A stretch of 64,000 bases of DNA from Pseudomonadota bacterium. GTDB lineage: Bacteria > Pseudomonadota > Alphaproteobacteria > Rhizobiales > Xanthobacteraceae. This document shows, piece by piece, positions 45,267-54,189 of the stretch. The DNA is taken from positions 62,001 to 126,000 of the forward strand of contig JAFEFL010000043.1 in assembly GCA_018240595.1 (NCBI GenBank), read 5' to 3'. How positions within the stretch are numbered: the stretch's first letter is position 1; the number at the start of each line of letters is the position of its first letter. The translations under genes and the position numbers were made by a program. The notes under the pieces were generated by a model. The model had not been told where the DNA came from. It ran no database searches and saw only the letters and a program-made list of their open reading frames with translations.

Positions 45267-45929
45267 ATGAAGCGTTTCGTTTTCGCCGCCGCTGCGGTGG
45301 CGGTCCTGTCCTCGATGACCGCGGCCAATGCTGCGGATCTGCCGCGCCGCCAGGCGATGCCGACCAAGGCGCCGGCTTACGTGGCCCCGATCTACAACTG
45401 GTCCGGCCTCTATCTCGGTATCAACGGCGGCGGCGGCTGGGGGCACACCTCGGTCACTGGCCCGCTGTCGACCGGCGGTGACTTCAACACCTCGGGTGGC
45501 CTCGTCGGCGGCACCATCGGCTACAACTATCAGATGAACCAGGTCGTGTTCGGCCTCGAGGGCGATGTCGACTGGAGCAACCTCAAGGGTTCGGCGCCGT
45601 GCGCCGTCGGCGTCACCTGCGAAGCCAAGAACAACTGGCTGGGCACCGCGCGCGGCCGCATCGGCTACGCGTTCGATCGCTTCCTGCCCTACGTCACCGG
45701 CGGTCTCGCGGTCGGCGACGTGAAGACTTCGGCCACGGGCTTCGGCAGTTCGTCCGAGACCAAGGCCGGCTGGACCCTCGGTGGCGGCCTCGAAGCCGCG
45801 ATCTCGGGTCCGTGGACGGCGAAGGTCGAGTATCTCTACGTCGATCTGCAGAACGCCAGCGCTCCGGTCGGTTCAAGCACCGACTTCCGTAGCAACATCG
45901 TTCGCGGCGGCATCAACTATCGCTTCTAG
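45267..45929 (+). CDS. Outer-membrane beta-barrel protein (Omp25/Omp31-like), second of three
   Basis: The start at 45267 follows GGAGAAG; 220 residues. The signal peptide ends at ANAAD and the mature part opens IYNWSGLYLGINGGGGWGH. Strands such as VFGLEGDVDWSNLKG and the closing NIVRGGINYRF with terminal Phe are shared with the third gene, so the second and third are recent paralogues. CAVGVTCEAK in a loop provides two Cys. Confidence 0.93.
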   Translation: MKRFVFAAAAVAVLSSMTAANAADLPRRQAMPTKAPAYVAPIYNWSGLYLGINGGGGWGHTSVTGPLSTGGDFNTSGGLVGGTIGYNYQMNQVVFGLEGDVDWSNLKGSAPCAVGVTCEAKNNWLGTARGRIGYAFDRFLPYVTGGLAVGDVKTSATGFGSSSETKAGWTLGGGLEAAISGPWTAKVEYLYVDLQNASAPVGSSTDFRSNIVRGGINYRF

Positions 45930-45955
45930 ACCGCGTCAAACAAGAAACTGCGAAG

Positions 45956-45983
45956 AACCCCGGAGCCAGCTCCGGGGTTTTTT
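45956..45983 (+). terminator. Rho-independent terminator of the second beta-barrel gene
   Basis: AACCCCGGAGC-CA-GCTCCGGGGTT followed by a T-run, 26 bases after the stop. Confidence 0.93.
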
Positions 45984-46141
45984 GTTGCGTGTCTGCAACA
46001 GCGCGCAAGTTCCGCGTCACTGACATCGAACGGCCTGTGCCAAGTCGGAACTGAACTCGAATGCCTGCGTTTCAATGTGCATCGGGGGACGGCGCAGCCG
46101 CGTCCGTCCGAATGTTTCACATTCGAGTGATGAGGTGCGTC

Positions 46142-46744
46142 ATGAAAAAGCTTCTTCTCGCAACCGCCGCCATTGTCGCGCTCGGCGCTGCTTCGGCGAA
46201 CGCTGCCGACCTGGCGCGTCAGGTGACCAAGGCGCCGGCCTATGTGCCGCCCGCGCCTGTGTTCTACAACTGGTCCGGCCCGTATGTCGGTCTCAGCGCT
46301 GGCGGCTCGTTCGGTTCTGGCTCCGACGCCGGCATCGTCGGCGGAACGGTTGGCTACAATTTCCAAACCGGTCCGTGGGTGTTCGGTCTGGAAGGCGACA
46401 TGAACTGGCTCAGCCACACCAATGCCGCCGTTCGCAACAACTGGCTGGCCACCATCCGCGGCCGCGTCGGCTACGCGATGGGCTCGACGGGCTCGATCCT
46501 GCCGTACATCACCGGCGGCGCCGCGTTCGGCGACGTCAGCAACTCGGTGGCCGGTGTCGGCATGGTGAGCGACAACGAAAGCGGCTGGACCTTGGGCGGC
46601 GGCGTTGAAGCCGCGATTTCGGGTCCGCTGACCGCCAAGCTCGAATATCTCTACGTTGATCTCGGCGACGGCCCGACACTGGCTGGCGTCGGTTCGAACT
46701 ATCACTCCAACATCGTTCGCGCCGGCCTGAACTACCGGTTCTGA
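46142..46744 (+). CDS. Outer-membrane beta-barrel protein (Omp25/Omp31-like), third of three
   Basis: The start at 46142 follows GATGAGGTGCG; 200 residues. Signal peptide to ANAAD; mature start VFYNWSGPYVGLSAGGSFG; shared strands VFGLEGDMNWLSH, TLGGGVEAAISGPLTAKLEYLYVDL; closing NIVRAGLNYRF with terminal Phe. It is very similar to the second gene from ISGP to the end. It has its own terminator, so each paralogue can be transcribed independently. Confidence 0.93.
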   Translation: MKKLLLATAAIVALGAASANAADLARQVTKAPAYVPPAPVFYNWSGPYVGLSAGGSFGSGSDAGIVGGTVGYNFQTGPWVFGLEGDMNWLSHTNAAVRNNWLATIRGRVGYAMGSTGSILPYITGGAAFGDVSNSVAGVGMVSDNESGWTLGGGVEAAISGPLTAKLEYLYVDLGDGPTLAGVGSNYHSNIVRAGLNYRF

Positions 46745-46775
46745 TCCGTTCTCCAAGAGGCTGACTGAGCAAACT

Positions 46776-46810
46776 GAAGGCCCCGGCAGAATGCCGGGAC
46801 CTTCTTTTTT
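46776..46810 (+). terminator. Rho-independent terminator of the third beta-barrel gene
   Basis: GAAGGCCCCGGCA-GAA-TGCCGGGACCTTC with one mismatch is followed by a T-run, about 32 bases after the stop. On the minus strand it can also end the GST gene. Confidence 0.92.
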
Positions 46811-46832
46811 CGCCACTGCGCGAATGCAGCGA

Positions 46833-47438
46833 TCACGCCGGCCTTGTTTTGGCAAAGGCCGGCACTTGTGCAGCGAACCGATCGACCCAGGCGACGAGTT
46901 TGGGATGATCCTTGCGCCAGCGGCCTTCGAGACGCAGGTCGAGATAGCCGAGCGCGCAGGCGAGCGTGATCTGCCCGACATCTGGCGGGTTGCCAATTGC
47001 CGGCGGCGACGCTTCAAGCACAGCGAGCGCGCGGTCGATCTTGCCGAGCTGGCGATCGATCCAGGCCTGCACCTTCATCTCCGGCTGGCGGAAGCGGCCT
47101 TCGTAAACGATGAGCAGCGCCGCATCGAGAATGCCGTCGCACAACGCCTGCAGTCGCAAGGCAGCAAAGCGCGCCTTCGGTTCGGCGGGCACGATACGGC
47201 CGCCGCCCGCGAGATGGTCCAAATATTCGACGATGACTGGAGAGTCGAACAAGGTCGTGCCGTCATCGAGCACGAGCGTGGGGATCTTGCCCAGCGCATT
47301 CTGTTCGAGGAAGCCCGCCTCCGGCACGACGGTGTCGGCGTCGCGCAACTCGATCTGGCTGCCGAGACCGAGAACGTCGGCGGCGATTTTCACCTTGCGG
47401 ACGAAGGGCGAGGCGGGGCTATGACGCAGGATCATCAT
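46833..47438 (-). CDS. Glutathione S-transferase family protein
   Basis: I start at 47438 (MMILRHSPASPFVRKV) behind GGAATG; starts at 47450 and 47435 are also possible, and a longer frame reaches 47579. About 201 residues with an N-terminal thioredoxin-like domain (RHSPASPFVRKVKIA; FDSPVIVEYLDH, with the cis-Pro before the Gly/Asp-rich contact) and a helical C-terminal domain. The active residue is probably Ser in the SPFVRK loop, as in theta/zeta-like GSTs. The substrate is unknown. Confidence 0.9.
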   Translation of the reverse strand: MMILRHSPASPFVRKVKIAADVLGLGSQIELRDADTVVPEAGFLEQNALGKIPTLVLDDGTTLFDSPVIVEYLDHLAGGGRIVPAEPKARFAALRLQALCDGILDAALLIVYEGRFRQPEMKVQAWIDRQLGKIDRALAVLEASPPAIGNPPDVGQITLACALGYLDLRLEGRWRKDHPKLVAWVDRFAAQVPAFAKTRPA

Positions 47439-47597
47439 GGCGCATTCCATCGTTGACAAGGGAGCATCCGCGCGCGGGCCGTCATCGACCCACACTACCA
47501 ATGCACCGTTGTCGGCTGACGCGCACGGAATGTGCACGCTTGACGATCCTGTTACCGCACAACCGCGCCGCTTGCGCAAGCGGCCCGCGCCTCACGG

Positions 47598-47810
47598 CTA
47601 GCTGACGATGAGATTGACCGCCTTGGGTCCCTTGCCCTTCTTGTCGGGCTCGACGTCGAACGTGATCTTCTGTCCTTCGTTCAAGGTCTTCAGCCCCGCC
47701 TGTTCCACGGCGGTGATGTGCACAAACACATCGCGCGCGCCATCGTCCGGTTTGATGAAGCCGTAACCGCGTTCGGTATTAAAGAATTTGACGACTCCAG
47801 ACTGCGCCAT
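47598..47810 (-). CDS. Cold-shock domain protein (CspA family)
   Basis: The start at 47810 follows GGGAGGAAC and gives the canonical MAQSGVVKFFNTERGYGFIKPD; 70 residues. The RNA-binding motifs are GYGFIKP (RNP1) and VFVHI (RNP2), in a single OB-fold. It binds RNA or single-stranded DNA and acts as an RNA chaperone. It stands alone with gaps on both sides. The frame open upstream to 47876 is not used. Confidence 0.96.
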   Translation of the reverse strand: MAQSGVVKFFNTERGYGFIKPDDGARDVFVHITAVEQAGLKTLNEGQKITFDVEPDKKGKGPKAVNLIVS

Positions 47811-48040
47811 CGAGAAGTTCCTCCCGCACTGCTCTTTTCGCCGGCCCCACGCACGGCGAATCGACACGGCTTTCACGAACGGGGAAATATCTCTGGCCAG
47901 ATCCGGCCTAGTTATTCCGCCGGCCCCCCACAGGAGGCGGAAACGCCATTGCCAACCAGCGAACTACACACCAAGTCCGCGCGCGTGGAAAGAGATTAGT
48001 GCAGGCCGGGCGGCCTCATTTTGCGCGGTGCGGTAGATGT

Positions 48041-48904
48041 TTATTCGGCCGCCAGCCAATCAACCCGGATGCTGCCGGCTCCGGGCTCGCGCGCAAGTAG
48101 TTGCGCGAGCACGGGCAGCAACGCCTGCAAGTCACCCTCCAGCGTCCAGGGCGGGTTGACAAGGATGAGACCGGAGCCGTTCAGCCGGGTTTGATCCTTG
48201 ACCGGTGACACCAGGAGTTCAGCCCGCAGAATTTTCGGGATGTCGAGCTTGCGGATTCGTTTGGCCAAAGCATCGGCCTCGCCGCGCCCCTTAATTGGGT
48301 ACCATAGTGCGTAGATCCCGGTGGCCCACTTGCGGTGCGCTGCACACAGCCCATGCGAGAGCCGGTGAAAGTCGGCCTCTTCCTCGTAGGGCGGATCGAC
48401 CAGCACCAGGCCGCGGCGCTCCGGCGGCGGCACGTAGGCGGTCATCGCCGACCAGCCGTCGACGGAGACCACCTTGATGCGCCCGTCATTGCGCAGGTGG
48501 CGTTCCAGTTGGGCGCCCGCTTTGGCCTCGACCTCGCAGGCAATCAGGCGGTCGTCAGCACGCAGAAAAGCGCGCGTCAGGGCCGGCGAGCCTGGATAGA
48601 CCTTGACCGAGCCGCGCTCGTTGAGCGCGCCGATCACGTCGAGATACGGCTTGAGCAGCGCGGAGGCGCGCTCCGGCACCTCGCCGGCGGCTAGCGCCGC
48701 CATCAGCCGGCCGATGCCGCCCTGCCATTCGCCGCCGCGCTGCGCCTCGGCGCTCGACAGATCGTAAAGCCCGGCGCCGGCGTGAGTATCGATAACACGA
48801 AATGCCGTCGGCTTCTCGGTGAGATAGCTCAAGATGCGACAGATCACCGCGTGCTTGAACACGTCGGCAACATTTCCGGCATGAAAGGCGTGGCGGTAGT
48901 TCAC
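48041..48904 (-). CDS. rlmJ: 23S rRNA (adenine(2030)-N(6))-methyltransferase RlmJ
   Basis: The 287-residue enzyme starts MNYRHAFHAGNVADVFKH, the hallmark of RlmJ, has the SAM-binding region IDTHAGAGLYDL (about 38-49) and the N6-adenine catalytic motif DPPYE (about 168-172). It methylates A2030 of 23S rRNA. Length matches the family. It stands alone on its strand between the cold-shock gene and a small membrane protein gene. Confidence 0.96.
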   Translation of the reverse strand: MNYRHAFHAGNVADVFKHAVICRILSYLTEKPTAFRVIDTHAGAGLYDLSSAEAQRGGEWQGGIGRLMAALAAGEVPERASALLKPYLDVIGALNERGSVKVYPGSPALTRAFLRADDRLIACEVEAKAGAQLERHLRNDGRIKVVSVDGWSAMTAYVPPPERRGLVLVDPPYEEEADFHRLSHGLCAAHRKWATGIYALWYPIKGRGEADALAKRIRKLDIPKILRAELLVSPVKDQTRLNGSGLILVNPPWTLEGDLQALLPVLAQLLAREPGAGSIRVDWLAAE

Positions 48905-48961
48905 GGCGGCTCACCGGTACGGGCAGCGGTGCCGACCGGTTACGCCATTATCGCCGGGGCT

Positions 48962-49387
48962 TCAACGCGAAGTGCCGCGCAAACCAAAATCGCGGCGCGG
49001 CGGCACCCAGCGCGGCGCCGGCGGCGGCTTGTCGCGCTGCTTCAGCGCGCCTCCGACAATTCGCCGACAGCGGGAGCGCCAATCCGCCCTCGCCGCGAGC
49101 AGCCGCAACAGCCGCCGCACCGGCATCCAGAAGAGGCGCGCTGTCACCCAGCAGGCGGCCACGATGCCGGCAAGATGCAGGCCGGGCGACAGCATCAGCG
49201 CTTCATGCGACTGACACAGCTCCTGCAGTTGCGCCACGGCCAAGCCCGAGCAGCCGAGCGCCGGCTCGGCCGCGGCGGACGCGATCCTGCCGGCGACGAG
49301 GTTCGGCACCGCAGTCGGCCACAGCGCCGCATAGCTGAGGCCGACGAACCAGACGGCAAAACTGATGTGATCCTTGACCCGATTCAT
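48962..49387 (-). CDS. Small membrane protein, unknown function
   Basis: I start at MNRVKDHISFAV (49387); an open frame reaches 49489 but reads as non-coding. The 141-residue product has two or three hydrophobic segments (about 8-25 and 72-95), a Cys in GCSGLAV and QLCQ-like spacing, and a very basic C-terminal tail (RWRSRCRRIV..., then PRWVPPRRDFG). Comparable short proteins beginning MNRVKDHISFAV occur in related rhizobia; no function is known. Confidence 0.6.
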   Translation of the reverse strand: MNRVKDHISFAVWFVGLSYAALWPTAVPNLVAGRIASAAAEPALGCSGLAVAQLQELCQSHEALMLSPGLHLAGIVAACWVTARLFWMPVRRLLRLLAARADWRSRCRRIVGGALKQRDKPPPAPRWVPPRRDFGLRGTSR

Positions 49388-49612
49388 CGCCCGCGTTTTC
49401 CGCCACGTTTGGCCAGCGGCGTTAATCTGCATCAATCGTGATTCAAATTTAACGGACAATCGAGGCGAAGGGCGCAATCTGCACGCCAAATGCCAGCCAG
49501 CGTTAGCGGCCGTTTAATGCGATCGCATAGTCAAGCAAAGCTGAACACGATGGAACAGCGCATGCGCGAACGGTCGGAAATTTCGCACCCAATCGCGCCC
49601 AAACGTCGGGCT

Positions 49613-50323
49613 TCAGCCGCCGCGGATCGCCGGCATCAAGACCTTGTCGCGGCGGCACGAGCGCCGCGTCGTTTCGGGACAGGCGCGAAACGCAAAGTCC
49701 TTGCCGATGCAGACATGCACTTCGCTTAAGCGCTTGCTATCGCAAGTTACCGCGATCTCGTCATGCGACAGACCGGGATTGGCCTTGACGAAGGCCCTGA
49801 CCACCTCGCCGGGCGACACCATCTCCGGCTTGGCAGGGTCGAGATATTGTTCGGGAATCTTCAACACCGAGCGCGCCTTGCGCACGGTTTCGAAATAGGC
49901 GCCGGCTGACAATCCCGAGCAAGTGCCGTGGCGGTCCCACTCGTGATAAACCAGCCGTGGGCTCGGCATCAGGTCGAGCATGCTTCCGACGATGCCGCGG
50001 TTGAGCCGCGGCGCCGGCACCTTGCAGTAAGACGGGAAACCCTTGTCGTACTGCGGCCACAGGCCGTGGACGACGAAGGCATATGGCCGTCCGGCGCACT
50101 GCTGATCGGACGTACGTCCCCCGTTCCGCTCGGCCGCCGCCTCGCAATAGGAGGGCGACCACGACAGCGACAGCACGTAGAAATCGAACTCACCAGGCGC
50201 ATTCTGGCGCCGGTCGGCCTGGGCGAAGGCGACAACGGCAAACAGGAACACAAAGGTGCAGGCCACCGCCCCAGTGCGCGCCGCCTGCCCGAACCGATCC
50301 CAAAGCCGGCGGCTCGACTCCAT
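49613..50323 (-). CDS. Ribonuclease T2 family protein, secreted
   Basis: The start at 50323 follows GGAGGGAGC; 236 residues. A hydrophobic signal (about 16-35, ending AFAQA) precedes the T2 domain, with the two catalytic segments CAS-I (FVVHGLWPQ) and CAS-II (YHEWDRHGTC), each supplying a catalytic His. Cysteine pairs (YCEAAA, QQCAG, TCSG, VCIG) fit the disulfides of the family. It degrades RNA with little base preference in the periplasm or outside the cell, probably for nutrient scavenging. Confidence 0.95.
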   Translation of the reverse strand: MESSRRLWDRFGQAARTGAVACTFVFLFAVVAFAQADRRQNAPGEFDFYVLSLSWSPSYCEAAAERNGGRTSDQQCAGRPYAFVVHGLWPQYDKGFPSYCKVPAPRLNRGIVGSMLDLMPSPRLVYHEWDRHGTCSGLSAGAYFETVRKARSVLKIPEQYLDPAKPEMVSPGEVVRAFVKANPGLSHDEIAVTCDSKRLSEVHVCIGKDFAFRACPETTRRSCRRDKVLMPAIRGG

Positions 50324-50497
50324 AATGCTCCCTCCGGAGAACAAAGCCCGAATTGATCTGCGGCAAAGTTTCATCACAGTTTAGCCTCAATATGCGAACA
50401 TATCAAGAACAAAAGCGGATCGAAATTGCATGATTCTACATAGCATCGCCGCATTGCAGCAATCGGATGAAGCTGCTGTGGTGAGGCGTCGCCGGCC

Positions 50498-50965
50498 TCA
50501 GGGCAGCGCCATCTTGCAGGCCGGGCTGTAGGCCATGTTGCGGTCAAAGCCGACCACGCACCACGTCACGCCCCAGGTGGCGCCGATCTCGCCGCCGTCC
50601 TCGGTGATGTAGTAGTTCACTACATGCTTGCGGCCGTCGCTGACCTCGGCCACCGCCCGGCAGAAGCGGCGCGGCATCGTTCCGCGCGCCCATGGCCGGA
50701 ATGCCACCTGGCGGACGCGCTCATAGCCGAGGATTTGCGCATTCGAGTTCCAGAACCGGCTTTCCTTGGTCTCGAACCGGTCGGAGATGGTGCCGAGCGC
50801 CGCTTCGCAGGACGGCACATCGCCGTCGTAATTCGGGCCGGAGAGGTAGAAGTTCTTTTCCAGCCAGTTCGCCGCTCGCGCACTGCCGCCGGAAACGCTC
50901 CCCGCGACCAAGGCAGCCAGCCCCGCCATCGCGGCGCGCCGGACAAAACGATCGACCGTCTTCAT
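50498..50965 (-). CDS. Small secreted protein, unknown function
   Basis: The start at 50965 follows GGAGTGCTG; 155 residues. A signal peptide (about 1-30, cleavage after ARA) leads to a domain with LSGPNYDGDVPSCEAALGTIS, several aromatic residues and paired Cys (SCEA, RRFCRA, TWCVV, PACKM). Related small exported proteins with this start are common in Bradyrhizobium-like bacteria, without assigned function. The frame is open upstream to 51097 but only through non-coding-looking sequence. Confidence 0.75.
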   Translation of the reverse strand: MKTVDRFVRRAAMAGLAALVAGSVSGGSARAANWLEKNFYLSGPNYDGDVPSCEAALGTISDRFETKESRFWNSNAQILGYERVRQVAFRPWARGTMPRRFCRAVAEVSDGRKHVVNYYITEDGGEIGATWGVTWCVVGFDRNMAYSPACKMALP

Positions 50966-51097
50966 GAACAGCACTCCGACTTGACGCGGCATCCTAGCGC
51001 AGCAGTTCGGCCGACGGAAAGGCGGAAAACGTCGCTCGGCGCCGACGACGCAGGGACGAGGGTACCATGCTTCGCGGCCGCCCTTGGCGTTAGTCAC

Positions 51098-51518
51098 AGA
51101 TTCGGCGAAGCGTTCACCGAGTTGACCACAGATTCGGTGCTTTCAGGACTCGCGACTCCGCTTGCAGCGCACCATGATCCTGCGCACGCGAATCGCGTCG
51201 CGTTTATGGATTCGCTCTCGTCGGTGCCGTCGCGTTGCGTTCCGAACGGCGTTGTGGCGTTCCGTTTGTGGCGTTGAAAAAGTTGCACGTGTTGCGTGGC
51301 CGCATGCGACCGCGTCGTTTGCGTTTGCCGTGCTTGTATGTGGCGTTCGTTGTTGCGTTGATTGTTGGCGTTTTTGTCGTGGCGTCGTGCGTTGGCCGCG
51401 TGGCGTAGCGTTTGCAGACCTCAACTGACTGGCCATCAGGCGTTGCGGCGTTGGCTGCCGGCATGTGCCGGCAGCCGCGCCGAAATCTTCTATTTCATCA
51501 TTCGCGCGAGCGCGCCTG
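51098..51518. other. Strand-biased GCGTT-rich region, no gene supported
   Basis: This stretch between the secreted-protein gene and rsmE has several short open frames, none with a convincing start or domain. From 51200 to 51452 the plus strand carries the pentamer GCGTT about 15 times, with almost no copies of its complement, and is rich in G and T. Two near-identical CACAGATTCGG units occur at about 51103 and 51126. I cannot explain the composition. Confidence 0.5.
51453..51476 (-). terminator. Strong hairpin downstream of rsmE
   Basis: GGCTGCCGGCA-TG-TGCCGGCAGCC: a perfect 11-base stem 43 bases after the rsmE stop. There is no T-run, so it may act with Rho or as an mRNA 3' stabiliser. Confidence 0.5.
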
Positions 51519-52295
51519 TTATGAGCGCCAGTTACCCAAGACGGCCTGGGTTAATGTCAGCGCCGCCACCGCGGCGGTGTCGGCGCGCAGGATGAGTGGT
51601 CCAAGCGATAGCCGTACGATGTTCGGCCGCTTCATCAGCTGTCCCCGCTCCGCTTCGGAAAAGCCGCCCTCGGGCCCGATGAGCACGGCAATCGGACGTG
51701 CTCGCGCCGCATCGGCCGGCACCAGCGCGCTGGGCGGCGTCCGCGCCTTGCTCAGCGCCGCGACAACATCGGCAACCTCGGCATCCTCGTCACAAAAAAC
51801 GAGCAGGCGGTCGGGATCCGCCGCGACGATCGATGCGAGTTGAACCGGCTCTCTGACCTCGGCGATCGACAGTACGCCGCATTGTTGCGCCGCCTCGATG
51901 ACGTTGGCGCGCATGCGCTCGAGATTGACGCGCGCGACCTGCGTGTGCTGCGTCAGCACCGGACGCAGCCGCGTGACGCCGAGTTCGACCGCCTTCTGCA
52001 CCATGTAATCGAGGCGGGCGTGCTTGAGCGGCGCGAACAGGAAATCGAGATTTCCCGGCGCCGGCTGCGCCCGCAACTGACGGTCCAGTCTGGCGACGGT
52101 GCGTTTGCCGCTTCCCGAGAGTTCCGCTCCCCACTCGCCGTCGCGGCCGTTGAACAGCAGCACCGCGTCGCCGGCTTTGAGCCGCAGCACGTTGCACAGA
52201 TGATTCGTCTGGTCGCGGTCGAGCGGCAGTTCAGTGGCTGCCGTCAGAGGCGCGTCGACGTAGACGCGCGGCGTGCGAAAATCGTAACGGGACAT
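51519..52295 (-). CDS. rsmE: 16S rRNA (uracil(1498)-N(3))-methyltransferase RsmE
   Basis: The 258-residue enzyme has an N-terminal PUA-like domain (about 1-75; RVYVDAPL, HLCNVLRLKAGDAV) and a SPOUT methyltransferase domain with the trefoil-knot SAM motif IGPEGGFSEAERGQL and the C-terminal SLGPLILRADTAAVAAL. It methylates U1498 of 16S rRNA. It is divergent from the secreted protein/ubiA pair. Confidence 0.96.
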   Translation of the reverse strand: MSRYDFRTPRVYVDAPLTAATELPLDRDQTNHLCNVLRLKAGDAVLLFNGRDGEWGAELSGSGKRTVARLDRQLRAQPAPGNLDFLFAPLKHARLDYMVQKAVELGVTRLRPVLTQHTQVARVNLERMRANVIEAAQQCGVLSIAEVREPVQLASIVAADPDRLLVFCDEDAEVADVVAALSKARTPPSALVPADAARARPIAVLIGPEGGFSEAERGQLMKRPNIVRLSLGPLILRADTAAVAALTLTQAVLGNWRS

Positions 52296-52471
52296 GCTGA
52301 TATCGGTCCGAACTTAGCTTTTGACATAGGGGGGAGGCCCGGGCGGATTACCGCCCGCGGCGGCGATTTAACGCAAATTGCCGCCTTCCCGACGCATTCA
52401 ATGGGTTGTTATAAGCCTCTCCGCGGCCGCCCGCTGTAAATCGGGCGGAGGCCGGGAAAGGAGCCGCCTTC

Positions 52472-53221
52472 ATGAGCCTGTGCCGGGCTTTCACGCTTTC
52501 AATTTGCCTGCTGCCGCTGGCCGCGGGCGGCGCCTTGGCGCAAGCCGCCTGGCCTGCGCCGCCACAACAGCAGCAGGCCGCGCCGGCCTCGTCCTGGCCG
52601 GCGGCCCCGGGCACACAGCAGGACGAAACCGCGCCGCCGCCACCGCAGCAACAGCAGCAGGCGACGCAGCAACCCGCGGCCGCCTGGCCGGCGCCGGCGC
52701 AGCCGGCCCAATCGGGTGCCTGGCCGGCCCCGAACGCCTCGGCAGCGCCGCCGCAGCAGAATTTCGTTCCTCCGCCAGGCGGCTTCGGCCCGTCACTGGG
52801 CGCGCCGCAACAGCAGGCGCAGGAACCGCCCTGCTTCAAGGACTTCATGGCGCTGCGCCAGGAGGCCGACAAGAAAGGCCGCGCGCTCCAGGAGGCCAGC
52901 AAGAAAAAGGTTCCGCCGCCGGTCGCCTGCAGGCTGTTCAACGAGTACTCGGCCTCGGAGGGCAAGCTGGTGAAGTACGTCAGCACCAACGCCACCAAGT
53001 GCGAGATTCCCAAAGAGGTCGTCGAAAACCTCACCAAGAACCACGCCAAGACCAATGAAATCCGGACCAAGGTCTGCGAGGTCGCGGCCGCCGGCCCGCC
53101 GAAGCCGCGCGGTCCGAGCCTGAGCGATGCGCTCAGCGGACCGGTGCCGGATTCCAGCAACGTCCGCACCGGGCGCGGCGGCACCTTCGACACGCTCAGC
53201 GGCGGCGCGCTCGGCAAATGA
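52472..53221 (+). CDS. Secreted Gln/Pro/Ala-rich protein, unknown function
   Basis: The 249-residue protein has a signal peptide (about 1-25, cleavage after ALAQA), a long linker of Pro, Gln, Ala and Trp (about 26-115), and a globular C-terminal domain (about 118-205) with paired Cys (PPCFKDFMALRQEADKK, VACRLFNEYSASE, TKCEIPKE, TKVCEVAA). It starts behind GGAAAGGAGCC and its stop overlaps the ubiA ATG (ATGA), so the two are translationally coupled. The conserved domain has no assigned function. Coupling with ubiA is a conserved arrangement and may reflect envelope biogenesis. Confidence 0.85.
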   Translation: MSLCRAFTLSICLLPLAAGGALAQAAWPAPPQQQQAAPASSWPAAPGTQQDETAPPPPQQQQQATQQPAAAWPAPAQPAQSGAWPAPNASAAPPQQNFVPPPGGFGPSLGAPQQQAQEPPCFKDFMALRQEADKKGRALQEASKKKVPPPVACRLFNEYSASEGKLVKYVSTNATKCEIPKEVVENLTKNHAKTNEIRTKVCEVAAAGPPKPRGPSLSDALSGPVPDSSNVRTGRGGTFDTLSGGALGK

Positions 53222-54138
53222 CCGGCAGCGACGGACGCGTCGCCGATGCTACCGGCAATTGGGTCGATCTGCGCGCGCCGGCCGCCTTCCGTCCTTACCT
53301 GAGGCTCGCCCGGCTCGACCGGCCGATCGGCTCGTGGCTGCTGCTGATGCCGTGCTGGTGGTCGGTCGGCCTCACCGGACTGGCGATGGACCGATCGCCC
53401 AGCGGCTGGCACATCGTGCTGTTCCTGATCGGCGCCTTCGCCATGCGCGGCGCCGGCTGCACCTGGAACGACCTGGTCGATCGCGATCTCGACGGCAAGG
53501 TCGAGCGTACACGTTCGCGGCCGATCCCGTCCGGTCAGGTGACAGCAAGGCAGGCCGCCATCTTCATGGCGGCGCAGGCGCTGGTCGGCCTCGCCGTGCT
53601 CCTGCAGTTCAACCGCTTCACGGTCTTCACCGGCCTCGCTTCCCTGCTGGTGGTCGCGGTCTACCCGTTCATGAAGCGCATCACCTACTGGCCGCAGATC
53701 TTCCTCGGCCTCGCCTTCTCCTGGGGCGCGCTGATGGGCTGGCCGGCGGCGTTCGGCCGGCTCGATTGGGCGCCGATCGTTCTCTATGCCGGCTCGATCT
53801 CATGGGTCATCGCCTATGACACGATCTATGCCCATCAGGACCGCGAGGACGACATGATGATCGGCATCAAGTCGACCGCGCTTTTATTCGGCGCCGACAC
53901 CAAGCGGGCGCTGGCGATCTTCTATTCGGCGGCGGTGCTGCTCATCGGCATCGCCTGCCTGATGGCCGGGGCCGGCTGGATCAGCTTGGTCGGCCTCGCG
54001 CTGTTCGCCGCGCATCTGGCCTGGCAGGTCAAACGCATCGACATCGACGATCCGGCCTTGTGCCTGATGCTGTTCCGCTCCAACCGCGAGGCCGGTCTTA
54101 TTTTATTCGCGGCCTTGTTGATCGATGCGGCGCTTTAA
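53218..54138 (+). CDS. ubiA: 4-hydroxybenzoate polyprenyltransferase UbiA
   Basis: The 306-residue membrane enzyme has eight or nine helices and the two Asp-rich metal/diphosphate motifs: NDLVDRDLDGKVERT (about 85-100) and YAHQDREDDMMIG (about 200-212). It joins 4-hydroxybenzoate to the polyprenyl tail in ubiquinone synthesis at the inner membrane. It starts in the ATGA overlap with the preceding gene. Confidence 0.96.
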   Translation: MTGSDGRVADATGNWVDLRAPAAFRPYLRLARLDRPIGSWLLLMPCWWSVGLTGLAMDRSPSGWHIVLFLIGAFAMRGAGCTWNDLVDRDLDGKVERTRSRPIPSGQVTARQAAIFMAAQALVGLAVLLQFNRFTVFTGLASLLVVAVYPFMKRITYWPQIFLGLAFSWGALMGWPAAFGRLDWAPIVLYAGSISWVIAYDTIYAHQDREDDMMIGIKSTALLFGADTKRALAIFYSAAVLLIGIACLMAGAGWISLVGLALFAAHLAWQVKRIDIDDPALCLMLFRSNREAGLILFAALLIDAAL

Positions 54139-54189
54139 GCGTTAAGAGTGCGGGGTCCGACATCGGGGGCGGCGGCTGGAGCCTGCACC

